Assembly: GCF_030504955.1 (NCBI RefSeq)
Contig: NZ_JAUKTR010000001.1
Location: 900,422 to 964,421 of the forward strand
Direction of reading: 5' to 3'
Length of the DNA: 64,000 bases
Source: Peiella sedimenti
Lineage (GTDB): Bacteria > Pseudomonadota > Alphaproteobacteria > Caulobacterales > Caulobacteraceae
Shown here: piece after piece, positions 28,202-36,793 of the stretch
Position numbering within the stretch: the first letter of the stretch is position 1
Layout: every line of letters starts with the position of its first letter
Program-made: the position numbers and the translations under genes
The notes under the pieces: generated by a model
The model's input: the letters and a program-made list of their open reading frames with translations, nothing else
What the model was told of the DNA's origin: nothing
Databases searched by the model: none

Positions 28202-30157
28202 CTAGAGGCCCGGCAGGCGGGGACCTTCCGATAGCGTCTGCTCGACGGCCTGGCGCAGGTCTTCCTGCGTGAAGGGTTTGGCCAGGCGCGGCCGGCCCAA
28301 GGCGGCGCCTTCGGGCAGATCGGCAAAGCCCGTCGCGATGATCACGGGCAGGTCGGGCGCCTCCACCGCGAGGGTTTCGGACAGTTGCACGCCTGTCATG
28401 CGGGGCATGATCTGGTCGCTGACGACCAGATCGAAGGATGCGCCGCCGCAGATCAGAGCCAGGGCCTCATCGCCGGTGGACGCCTGGGCGACCTCATGGC
28501 CCAGATCCTCAAGCATGGCGACCGTGTTCAACAGGACGAGGTCGTCATCGTCCACCGCCAGGACGCGCAGGGGGGCGCCTGCGCCGTCATGCTGCGCGGG
28601 CTCGGGCCCCTCGTCGGAGGCCATCTGCGAGGTGGCGACCGGCAGCCACAGAGTCACTGTCGTCCCCTCGCCCGGCGTGCTCTCCAGGGTGAGTGCGCCG
28701 CCCGACTGGGCCGCCAGGCCATGCACCATGGCGAGCCCCAGCCCTGTCCCCTTGCCCACCCCCTTGGTCGTGAAGAAGGGTTCGGCCGCGCGCCCCAGGG
28801 TCTCGACGTCCATGCCCTGGCCGGTGTCGGTGACGCGTAGCTGGACATATTCGCCGGGCTGAAGGTCGCCCTGCGGCTCCGTCAGAGTCTTCTCGGCCGC
28901 GCGGATGATGATGGCGCCGCCCTCGGGCATTGCGTCCCGCGCGTTGACGGCCAGGTTCAGCAGCGCCGTCTCCAGCTGATTGGCGTCGGTCATGACCGGC
29001 GGCAAGCGCGCGGGAAAGCGGGCGTCGACCTCGATGGAAGGGCCCAGCGTGCGGCCGAGAAAGTCACTCATGCCTCGAACGAGCGACGGCAGATCGACCG
29101 GACCGGCCTCCAACTCCTGCTTGCGGGCGAAGGCCAGCATGCGCTGGGTCAGCAGCGCCCCGCGGCGCGCGCCCTGCATGGCGTTGTCGATCAGCGGCGT
29201 GACCTTGGGATCATAGGCCAGCCGCTTCTTGACCAGTTCCAGGCTGCCCAGCACCGCCATCAGAAGATTGTTGAAGTCGTGGGCGACGCCGCCGGTCAGC
29301 TGGCCAATGGCCTCCATCTTCTGAGACTGGAACAGCGCCTCGCGGGCGTGTTCCAGCTCCCTCTGGGCGCGGGCCCGCTCGGTGATGTCGCGCGTGATCT
29401 TGGCGAAGCCGATCAGTTCGCGCTCGTCCGAATAGATGGCGTCGATGATGACGTGGGCCAGGAAGCGCGTGCCATCCTTGCGCTGACGCCAGCCTTCCTT
29501 CTCGAACCGGCCTTCCTGCCGCGCAGTACGCAGCGAGACGGCCGGCAACCCCGCCTCACGATCCTCCTCGGTATAGAAGCGCGAGAAATGCTCGCCGATG
29601 ATCTCTTCGGCCTGATAGCCCTTGATCCGCTCGGCGCCGGAGTTCCAGCTGCTGACGTTGCCGTCGGTGTCGAGCATATAGATGGCGTAGTCGGTCACGC
29701 CCTGGACCAGCAGGCGAAACTGCTCCTGGCTCCGGCGCAGGGCCTCTTCGGCCAGCTTCCGCTCGGTCAGATCCCGCGTGATCTTGGCGAAACCCAACAG
29801 CTCGCCTGAGGGCGAACGGATCGGGTCGACGACGACGTGAGCCCAGAAACGCTCGCCCGTCTTGCGGACCCGCCAGGCCTCGGTTTCGAAGCGGCCCTCT
29901 TCCGCCGCTGTCCGCAGCGCGGTTTCCGGCGCGCCGCGCTGGCGATCCTCGGGCGCATAGAAGCGGGAGAAGTGCTCGCCGATGATCTCTTCGGCCTGAT
30001 ATCCCTTGAACCGCTGAGCCCCAGCGTTCCAGCTGCTGACCCGCCCAGAGGGGTCGAGCATATAGATGGCGTAGTCCGCGATCGCGTCAACCAGCAGGCG
30101 ATAACGCCCCTCGTCCCCGTCGTCGACGTTGGGCTCAGGAAGCGGCATGACTGACAT
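28202..30157 (-). CDS. Cytosolic PAS-PAS hybrid histidine kinase with C-terminal receiver
   Basis: At 651 residues it has no membrane segment. Order: PAS domain 1 (about 20-135), PAS domain 2 (about 145-260), a HisKA domain with GGVAHDFNNLLMAVLG (phosphate-accepting His), an HATPase domain with NLAVNARDAMPEGG, GQGMD and GKGTGLGLAMVHG, and a receiver with LAVDDDDLVLL and the acceptor Asp in LVVSDQIMPRMTGVQ. The two PAS domains are near copies: both have SSWN, KGYQAEEIIGEHFSRFY and GFAKITRD. The signal is unknown; such PAS domains often sense redox, oxygen or ligands. I use the ATG at 30155-30157; readings from further upstream cross into the BlaI promoter region. Confidence 0.88.
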   Translation of the reverse strand: MSVMPLPEPNVDDGDEGRYRLLVDAIADYAIYMLDPSGRVSSWNAGAQRFKGYQAEEIIGEHFSRFYAPEDRQRGAPETALRTAAEEGRFETEAWRVRKTGERFWAHVVVDPIRSPSGELLGFAKITRDLTERKLAEEALRRSQEQFRLLVQGVTDYAIYMLDTDGNVSSWNSGAERIKGYQAEEIIGEHFSRFYTEEDREAGLPAVSLRTARQEGRFEKEGWRQRKDGTRFLAHVIIDAIYSDERELIGFAKITRDITERARAQRELEHAREALFQSQKMEAIGQLTGGVAHDFNNLLMAVLGSLELVKKRLAYDPKVTPLIDNAMQGARRGALLTQRMLAFARKQELEAGPVDLPSLVRGMSDFLGRTLGPSIEVDARFPARLPPVMTDANQLETALLNLAVNARDAMPEGGAIIIRAAEKTLTEPQGDLQPGEYVQLRVTDTGQGMDVETLGRAAEPFFTTKGVGKGTGLGLAMVHGLAAQSGGALTLESTPGEGTTVTLWLPVATSQMASDEGPEPAQHDGAGAPLRVLAVDDDDLVLLNTVAMLEDLGHEVAQASTGDEALALICGGASFDLVVSDQIMPRMTGVQLSETLAVEAPDLPVIIATGFADLPEGAALGRPRLAKPFTQEDLRQAVEQTLSEGPRLPGL

Positions 30158-30309
30158 TACACATCTACCCCTCCCCCAAGTGCGCCAAAACGCCTTCGAG
30201 GTGATCCAGTTCCGGACCGGCCGCGTATATCGACGCTCCTCGCTCGGGGGACCTGTCGGCGATGTAATCTGGCCCGCCACATTATCGCCATGGTCCGCCA
30301 CAAGTGTCG

Positions 30310-30325
30310 CGCTACGGATGTAGCG
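30310..30325. promoter_or_regulatory. Candidate BlaI-type operator
   Basis: CGCTAC (30310-30315) and GTAGCG (30320-30325) form a perfect inverted repeat around GGAT, eight bases before the BlaI-like start codon. BlaI/MecI family repressors bind short palindromes of the TACA/TGTA type and usually regulate their own operon, so this is a reasonable autoregulatory site. Confidence 0.45.
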
Positions 30326-30333
30326 AGGCCGAG

Positions 30334-30708
30334 ATGATTGAGACCCTGCCGCGACGGGAGCGCGACGTGTTCGAGGCGCTCTGCCGCCTCGGTGGCGGCA
30401 CAGTGGCGGGGGTCCGCCAGGCGCTGGATGCACCGCTCAGCGATTCGGCGGTCCGCACGCTGCTTACACGCCTTGAGGCGAAGGGTCTGGTCCGGCGTCA
30501 GACCGGCGAGGCCGGCAACCTCTATAGTCCCGCTCCGAGCCCCGACAGCGTGGCCGCCGGCGCCCTCAACCGGGTGATCGACACCTTCTTCCAGGGATCT
30601 GCGGCCAGCGCGGCCACGGCCCTGCTGGGCATGACGCGAACCCTCAAGCCCGAGGAGCTGGCGGCTCTGGAGCGCGCCATCGACCAGGCCAAGGAGCGCG
30701 GTCAATGA
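30334..30708 (+). CDS. BlaI/MecI/CopY family transcriptional repressor
   Basis: The 124-residue protein is a small winged-helix repressor: PRRERDVFEALCRLGGGTV, then SDSAVRTLLTRLEAKGLVRR (recognition helix and wing), then a C-terminal dimerisation helix. The family represses a linked M56 peptidase/antibiotic or stress operon and is inactivated by cleavage. The ATG at 30334 is preferred to the GTG at 30304, which would lie inside the palindromic candidate operator. It overlaps the M56 peptidase gene by four bases (ATGA). Confidence 0.88.
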   Translation: MIETLPRRERDVFEALCRLGGGTVAGVRQALDAPLSDSAVRTLLTRLEAKGLVRRQTGEAGNLYSPAPSPDSVAAGALNRVIDTFFQGSAASAATALLGMTRTLKPEELAALERAIDQAKERGQ

Positions 30709-32393
30709 TCGCGACGCTCTCGGTGCTCCTTCTCAAGTCCGCCCTGGTCGCCGCAGCCGGTCTCGGCCTGGCGGCGCTGCTGCGGGAGCGGTCGGCTGCG
30801 GAGCGCGCCCGCGTCCTTCGGGCCACCATCCTGATTCTGCTGGCGCTGCCCTTCTTGTCCCTGTGGGGCCCGGACCTGCGCCTCGGCGTTCTGCAGCCCG
30901 CGCCGCCAGTCGCCGCTCAAGCGGCGGTGGTGGAGGCTTCCCTGCCCCTGCCCGCGGCCCGTGTCTCGGCCGTCCTGACCCTGCCGCCGCTGTGGACCTG
31001 GGGCGTCCTGCTTTGGGCTCTGGTCGCCGCCGCGATCCTCGGCCGCTTCTTTCTAGGCTGGCTGACCCTCGCCCACTGGAGCCGTCAGGGGCGCCGAGTG
31101 GATCAGAGCGACTGGCTCGCCGCCCTGCGACGCCTCGCGCCCGCCCGACCGCCACGTCTTCGCGCCAGCGGCGCCGTGACCGCCCCGCTCAGCTGGGGCG
31201 TCTCGCCCGGCTGCATACTGATCAGCCCGGCCCAAGTGTCGGAGCCTGACCAGGCCGAAGCCGTTCTCGCCCACGAGCTGGCGCATATCCGGCGGGCGGA
31301 CTGGCTGTTCCTGGCCCTCTCGCGGCTCGCCGTCGCCCTGTTCTGGATCAATCCTCTGGTCTGGCTGACCGCGCGCGAACTGAACCGGCTGTCCGAAAAG
31401 GCCGTCGACGAGGCGGTCGTGCGCCGCGTGGACCGCGAAATCTACGCCCGGACCCTGATCGGCCTGGCCGCCCGGGCCCCGCATTCCACCAACCCCATCG
31501 CCGCCGTCGGCATGACCGGCCCGGCCCGAACCCTCGCCGAAAGGATCAAGTCCATAATGTCTGATCGCACCCCCTCCCCGGCCCGACCCTGGATGATCGG
31601 CGCCGCCATCGCCGCCCTCGTCGTCGTCGCGACGCCGCTGGCGGCCGTGGAGCTGACCGCTCGCGCAGCGCCGGCGACCGTCTCCGAGGCGGTCACGACC
31701 GCCGCCGACACGCTCGCCCTTCCCGTGGCCGCGATCGTCACCGAGGTCGCCACAGCGACGGTCGCTCAAGAGAACCGCCAGATCTCCGTGACGACCGACA
31801 ATCGCACGGTTCGCTATGTCAGCGACGACGGCGAGGCCTATGTGATCCAGGCCGATGGGTCCCGCCGCCCGCTGACCGCCGAAGAACGACAGGAGATGGA
31901 AGCTGCTCTCGCCCAAGCCGAGGCGGCGCGGGCGCAGGCCGGCGTCGCTCGGGAACTGGCTGCTCAGGCTCGCGCCGAGGCGATGGTTCACCGTGAGCAG
32001 GCGCTCGCCCACGCCGCTGAAGCCAGGGCCCAGGCGCACGTGGCTGTCCAGGAGGCGGCTCGCGCCCGGGCGGAAGCCGCGGTTCATCGTGACCGCGCCC
32101 ATGCCGTAGCGGCCGAGGCGCGCGCCCACGCGGCCCGCGAAATGGCCGCCGCGCGCGTCGAGATGAGCCGGGGCGCCGACGAGATGGAGCGCGGCGCCCG
32201 CCAGATGCGCGAAGAGGCCCAGCGCTTGCGCGACCCCGCCTATCGCGCGCGTCAGATCGAAGAGCAGGCGCGCCGGGGCCATCCGGTCACCGACCAGGAG
32301 CTGCTCGACGCAATCCCCCGCATGTTGGAGGGCGCCGACCGCATGGAGGAAGGCGCGGCCCGCATGCGTGAACAGTCCCGCAGCCGGGACTAG
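30705..32393 (+). CDS. M56 family metallopeptidase (BlaR1-like) with Ala/Arg/Glu-rich C-terminal helix
   Basis: The 562-residue membrane protein belongs with BlaR1/MecR1 peptidases. Helices lie near 1-50 and 95-115; the zinc site is HELAHIRRADW (H190, E191, H194) with NRLSEKAVDEAVV downstream. A further helix follows at about 297-315. Where BlaR1 has a penicillin-binding sensor there is instead a long Ala/Arg/Glu-rich segment (about 395-515) with two near-copies of a unit like AEAMVHREQALAHAAEARA, then a Met/Arg/Glu-rich end. So it should not sense beta-lactams in the classical way; it could sense envelope stress. With BlaI it forms a signalling pair. Confidence 0.85.
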   Translation: MIATLSVLLLKSALVAAAGLGLAALLRERSAAERARVLRATILILLALPFLSLWGPDLRLGVLQPAPPVAAQAAVVEASLPLPAARVSAVLTLPPLWTWGVLLWALVAAAILGRFFLGWLTLAHWSRQGRRVDQSDWLAALRRLAPARPPRLRASGAVTAPLSWGVSPGCILISPAQVSEPDQAEAVLAHELAHIRRADWLFLALSRLAVALFWINPLVWLTARELNRLSEKAVDEAVVRRVDREIYARTLIGLAARAPHSTNPIAAVGMTGPARTLAERIKSIMSDRTPSPARPWMIGAAIAALVVVATPLAAVELTARAAPATVSEAVTTAADTLALPVAAIVTEVATATVAQENRQISVTTDNRTVRYVSDDGEAYVIQADGSRRPLTAEERQEMEAALAQAEAARAQAGVARELAAQARAEAMVHREQALAHAAEARAQAHVAVQEAARARAEAAVHRDRAHAVAAEARAHAAREMAAARVEMSRGADEMERGARQMREEAQRLRDPAYRARQIEEQARRGHPVTDQELLDAIPRMLEGADRMEEGAARMREQSRSRD

Positions 32394-32508
32394 GCCCGCC
32401 GCGCCCAGCGCCAAGTGGCGCCGCTCGGTTCCAGCCGGGCGGCGTTTCTTTTTTTGCGAACCCCGCTCCCTCTGGACGGCATTAAGCCCCACAGCCTATG
32501 CCAGCCCC

Positions 32509-33402
32509 ATGGCACCGCGCATCGCCGATCAGCCCACGACCCTCGTCACCCGCCCATGGGAGGATTACGCCCTCCTCGACAGCGGCCATGGCCGCAAACT
32601 GGAACGGTATGGCGACAGGCGTGTGGTGCGGCCCGAGCCTCAATGCCTGTGGGGTCCGCGGGAGCCCGCCCTGTGGGACGCGCCGGACGCGGAGTTCGAC
32701 CCGTCCGACGAGGAGGACGCCGGCCGCTGGCGCTTCGCCGCGCCGCAGCCGGACAGCTTTCCCCTAGGTTGGCGAGACGTCCGCTTCCACGGCCGCTTCA
32801 CCGCTTTCCGGCATCTGGCCTTCTTCCCGGAACAGGCCGCCAACTGGGAATGGCTGACCGGGCGCGTGCGAACGCTGGATCAACCCCGCGTGCTGAACCT
32901 GTTCGGCTATACGGGCGTCGCCAGCCTGGCCATGGCTGCGGCCGGCGCGCGCGTGACGCACGTGGACGCCTCCAAAAAGGCCGTGGCCTGGGCCCGCCAG
33001 AACGCGGAGTTGTCCGGCCTGGCTGAGGCGCCCGTGCGCTGGATCGTCGAGGACGCCCGCAAATATCTGACACGTGAGGTGAAGCGCGCCTCACAATATG
33101 AGGGAATCGTTCTCGATCCCCCCAAGTATGGACGGGGTCCGGACGGAGACGTCTGGCGCCTGTTCGAGGACACGCCCGGCCTGATCGCTGACTGCGTACG
33201 GGTCTTGTCGCCGGACGCGTCGTTCCTCCTTATCAACGCCTATGCGGCGCGGATTTCCGGGCTGTCGCTGGCGCAGCTGCTGCGGGACGCGCTGGCGGAA
33301 CGCGGCGGCGTGGTGGACTGGGGCGAGCTTGCTCTGGCCGAAGAGGGCGAGGATGGCCGCGCGATCGGCCTCAGCTTCTTTGCGCGCTGGAGCGCCGAAT
33401 GA
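32509..33402 (+). CDS. Class I SAM-dependent rRNA methyltransferase (RlmI-like core)
   Basis: This 297-residue protein has LNLFGYTGVASLAMAAAGA (motif I), THVDASKKAVAWARQNAE (motif II), and IVLDPPKYGRG (motif IV, DPPK, the nucleic-acid methyltransferase motif), as in the RlmI/RlmK family of 23S rRNA methylases. It lacks an obvious N-terminal PUA domain, so the exact target is uncertain. I use ATG 32509; earlier open frame is the tail of the neighbouring intergenic region. It overlaps the next RNA methyltransferase by four bases (ATGA), so the two are co-translated. Confidence 0.85.
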   Translation: MAPRIADQPTTLVTRPWEDYALLDSGHGRKLERYGDRRVVRPEPQCLWGPREPALWDAPDAEFDPSDEEDAGRWRFAAPQPDSFPLGWRDVRFHGRFTAFRHLAFFPEQAANWEWLTGRVRTLDQPRVLNLFGYTGVASLAMAAAGARVTHVDASKKAVAWARQNAELSGLAEAPVRWIVEDARKYLTREVKRASQYEGIVLDPPKYGRGPDGDVWRLFEDTPGLIADCVRVLSPDASFLLINAYAARISGLSLAQLLRDALAERGGVVDWGELALAEEGEDGRAIGLSFFARWSAE

Positions 33403-34202
33403 GCGACCGCATCATCGAGTCCCTGACCAACCCGACGGTCAAGGCCGTGCGCGCCTTGCACATGAAGAAGTCGCGCGAGGAGACGGGGCGGTTCCTGTCC
33501 GAGGGGCTGAAGTTCGTGGGCGAGGCGCTGGACCTGGGGTTCTCGCCCCGCATTCTGATGGTGGGCCGCGACGCTCGCCCCCATCCCCTGCTTGAGCGCG
33601 CCATGGCCGAAACCCGCAACGCCGGCGGCGAGGTCATTCGCGTCACCCACGACATCCTCGCCAAAGTCTCGCGCAAGGAGAACCCCCAGGCTGTCGTGGC
33701 CGTGTTCGAGCAGCGGTTCGCGGATCTGGAGGCGCTCAAGCCCGAGACGGCCCCCTGCTGGGTCGCCCTTGAGGATGTGCGCGACCCCGGCAACCTGGGC
33801 GCCATCATCCGCACGGCGGACGCCGCCGGCTGTGGCGCGGTCATCCTCGTGGGCGACTGCACCGATCCGTTTTCAGTGGAGGCGGTTCGGGCGACCATGG
33901 GCTCGGTCTTCGCCGTGCCACTGGTTCGTTGCACGCGTGAGGCGTTCCTGGCCTGGCTGCAGACCTGGCCCGGCATCTCTGTCGGGGCGCGGCTAGACGG
34001 GGCCGTCCATTATCGACAGGCGGCCTACCAGGCGCCGACCCTGGTCGTCATGGGCAATGAGGCTCAAGGGCTCAGTCCCGAGGCCGCCGCCGCGTGCGAA
34101 CTGGGCGTAAAGATCCCCATGCGCGGGCGGGCCGACAGCCTGAACCTGGCCGTCGCCACCGGGATCATGATCTATGCGGTGACCGACACGCTGGAGTCTT
34201 AG
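33399..34202 (+). CDS. TrmH family RNA methyltransferase (SPOUT)
   Basis: The 267-residue protein has an N-terminal substrate-binding part (SLTNPTVKAVRALHMKKSRE, like the RlmB/TsnR-type domain) and a C-terminal SPOUT knot with LEDVRDPGNLGAIIRTADAA, LVVMGNEAQGLSPE and IPMRGRADSLNLAVATGI. These are the three classical TrmH motifs for 2'-O-ribose methylation of tRNA or rRNA. It forms an operon with the preceding methyltransferase gene. The end overlaps the convergent hrpB stop by four bases. Confidence 0.92.
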   Translation: MSDRIIESLTNPTVKAVRALHMKKSREETGRFLSEGLKFVGEALDLGFSPRILMVGRDARPHPLLERAMAETRNAGGEVIRVTHDILAKVSRKENPQAVVAVFEQRFADLEALKPETAPCWVALEDVRDPGNLGAIIRTADAAGCGAVILVGDCTDPFSVEAVRATMGSVFAVPLVRCTREAFLAWLQTWPGISVGARLDGAVHYRQAAYQAPTLVVMGNEAQGLSPEAAAACELGVKIPMRGRADSLNLAVATGIMIYAVTDTLES

Positions 34203-36637
34203 GTTCCACGCGGCTTGGCCCGTGTGGTGGGCGGCGCTGCGGCGGGATCCTCGGGCCAAGGATGCTTGGGATAGCGGCCGCGCATCTCGGACCTGACCGA
34301 CGCCCAGGACCCCCTCCAGAAGCCGGGCAGATCCCGCGTCACCTGGATCGGTCGCCGGGCCGGCGACAGCAGGGAAATGGTCAGTGGGACGCGCCCTTCG
34401 AGGACCGTGGGATGGCGCGTCAGACCGAACAGCTCCTGGACCCTGATCTCTATGCGCGGGCCGCCCTCGGCGGCGTAGTCGATGGGCGCGCGTGTGCCCG
34501 TGGGCGCCTCGAACGCCTCGGGCCCGGCTTGATCCAGTCTTCGTTGCAGCGACCAGTCCACACGGTCCTTCAACGCCTGGGCGAGCGCCCCGGAGCCGAT
34601 CTCGCTCAACGCACGTCGGCCGCTCAGCAGCGGCCGCAGCCAGACGTCCAGATCGGCCAACAGGGCTTCGTCGGACACGTCGGGCCATCCGGCGTCAGGC
34701 TCGTGCGCGCGCAGGAACGCCAACCGCGCCCGCAGGGCCGCGCCGCGCTCGCCCCAGGGCAGCGCCTCCAGACCCCGTTCGCGCACCTGTTCCAGCAGCG
34801 CCGACATCACCGCGTCCGGGGGCACGGCCGCCATGGGCTCTTCCGACAGGACGATACGGCCCAAGCGCCGGATACGCCGCCCCGCCAGTCGTCCATCGGG
34901 TCGCTGATCCAGGCGGACCTGTTCCTCGATCTGATCGCCCAAGACCTGAAACACCTGCTCCGCCGTCAGCGCCGCCGCCGACAGGATGCGATCGGACGAG
35001 GCGCCCGAACCTAGTTCGGCCACCGCCAGCCATTCAGTGCGCGCCAGGGTCTCGGTGGGCTCCAGCCGCAGGCCGCGCCCGGCCACGGTCAGGAACTCAC
35101 CCACGCCGCCACGCGCCTTGGCGACCCGTTCGGGATAGGCCAGGGCGACCAGCGGTCCCGCCGCCCCATCCCCATCATCGCCCAGCTGGCGCATCCAGCG
35201 GGCGGCCATCTGCATGGCGCGGCGCGCGCGCGGGCCTCGGTCCCTGCGGAACATTCGCAGGCGCTCGTCGAGGTCCGGATCACGTCCACCCAGGCCCCGT
35301 TCGGTCAACAGCACAGCCAGCTCGGCGGCCGTGCGACCAGAGCCCAAGCGGGTGCCCTCAAGCATCATGTGCGCGAGGCGTGGCGGCGCGGCCATGGCCG
35401 CCATGGCCCGACCGTGCGGGGTCAGGACGCCCAGACCATCCAGCGCCCCCAGACGCGCCAGCAGGGCTCGCGCCTCGGCGAAGGGCCCGGCGGGCGGCGG
35501 GTTCAGAAGGGCCAGGCCGGAAGCGTCCTTCAGACCCCATTGGGCCAAGGTCAGGGCGAAGCCGGACAGGTCCGCCGCCAGAATTTCGGGGGTGGCGAAG
35601 GGCTTCAGCCCTCGTGTCTCTTCCTCGTCCCACAGGCGATAACAGACGCCCGATGCGGTCCGGCCCGCCCGACCCCGGCGCTGATCCGCCTCGGCCCGCG
35701 AAACGCGGATCGTCTCCAGTCGTGTCAGGCCGCTGGCCGGATCATAGCGCGGCGCCCGGGTGAAGCCGCCGTCTATGACGACACGCACGCCTTCGATGGT
35801 CAGGCTGGTCTCGGCGATGGCGGTGGCCAGAACCACCTTGCGCCGGTCCGGCCCGGCCGGGCGGATGGCGGCGTCCTGATCCGCCACGTCGAGCGCGCCA
35901 TACAGGGGGGCGATGTCTATGGGTCGATCGCGCAGCCGTTCCTCGAGGCGCTCACGCACGCGCTCGATCTCGCCCTGCCCCGGCAGGAAGGCCAGCACGG
36001 AACCATCCTCCTCGGCGAGCGCCCTCATGACGGCGCGGGCGACGCCCTCCTCAAGTCGCTCACGCGGGTCACGACCCAGATAGCGGGTGTCCACCGGATA
36101 GGCCCGGCCCTCGGATTGAATGACGGGCGCCCCATCGAGGAGCCTCGCCACCCGAGCGCCGTCCAACGTCGCCGACATCACTAGAAGGCGCAGGTCGGGC
36201 CGCATGACTGCCTGGCATTCCAGCGCCAGGGCCAGCCCCAGGTCCGCCTCCAGACTTCGCTCGTGAAACTCGTCGAACAGGACCGCCGCCACGCCCTCCA
36301 GAGACGGATCGTCCATCAGCAGACGCGTAAAGACGCCCTCCGTGACCACCTCGACCCGGGTTTGGGCGCTGACGCGGCTTTCCATGCGTACGCGATAGCC
36401 GAAGGTCGCGCCGAGGGATTCTGCGGCCACCGCCGCCATGCGGGCCGCAGCCCCCTTCGCGGCCAGCCTTCGCGGCTCCAGCACAACGATGCGCCCGCCT
36501 GGCGCCCAAGGCTGATCGAGCAGGGCCGGGGGAACGCCAGTCGTCTTGCCGGCGCCTGGAGGGGCGACGAGAACAGCCCGCGTATGCTCACGCAGCGCGG
36601 ACTTCAGCTCCTCGAGGACGGCGTCGATGGGCAGCAT
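34199..36637 (-). CDS. hrpB: ATP-dependent helicase HrpB
   Basis: HrpB (812 residues) is a DEAH/RHA-type helicase. Motifs are APPGAGKTTGVPPALL (Walker A), LFDEFHERSLEADLGLALAL (DEFH box), MSATLDG (motif III), and QRRGRAGRTASGVCYRLW (motif VI). The C-terminal region is the helicase-associated domain. The role of HrpB in bacteria is not well defined; RNA processing has been proposed for the DEAH group. It is monocistronic here. Confidence 0.95.
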   Translation of the reverse strand: MLPIDAVLEELKSALREHTRAVLVAPPGAGKTTGVPPALLDQPWAPGGRIVVLEPRRLAAKGAAARMAAVAAESLGATFGYRVRMESRVSAQTRVEVVTEGVFTRLLMDDPSLEGVAAVLFDEFHERSLEADLGLALALECQAVMRPDLRLLVMSATLDGARVARLLDGAPVIQSEGRAYPVDTRYLGRDPRERLEEGVARAVMRALAEEDGSVLAFLPGQGEIERVRERLEERLRDRPIDIAPLYGALDVADQDAAIRPAGPDRRKVVLATAIAETSLTIEGVRVVIDGGFTRAPRYDPASGLTRLETIRVSRAEADQRRGRAGRTASGVCYRLWDEEETRGLKPFATPEILAADLSGFALTLAQWGLKDASGLALLNPPPAGPFAEARALLARLGALDGLGVLTPHGRAMAAMAAPPRLAHMMLEGTRLGSGRTAAELAVLLTERGLGGRDPDLDERLRMFRRDRGPRARRAMQMAARWMRQLGDDGDGAAGPLVALAYPERVAKARGGVGEFLTVAGRGLRLEPTETLARTEWLAVAELGSGASSDRILSAAALTAEQVFQVLGDQIEEQVRLDQRPDGRLAGRRIRRLGRIVLSEEPMAAVPPDAVMSALLEQVRERGLEALPWGERGAALRARLAFLRAHEPDAGWPDVSDEALLADLDVWLRPLLSGRRALSEIGSGALAQALKDRVDWSLQRRLDQAGPEAFEAPTGTRAPIDYAAEGGPRIEIRVQELFGLTRHPTVLEGRVPLTISLLSPARRPIQVTRDLPGFWRGSWASVRSEMRGRYPKHPWPEDPAAAPPTTRAKPRGT

Positions 36638-36793
36638 GTGCGGGGTCTAGCGGGCCGGGCCGCGACGGCAAGGGCCTTCACCTTCGCGACATTGAATGTT
36701 CACCAAGCGGAAACCGCGTTGCCAGCGGCCTTTCGCGCGGTTAGCGTCCCGCCCCAGTCGGCGGATGATCCGCCATTCGGGAGGGGAATCTTC

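Noticed and set aside
34492..35763. Pro/Arg-rich open frame antisense to hrpB
   Set aside because: HrpB shows complete helicase motifs on the other strand; the antisense composition is typical of GC-rich shadow frames.
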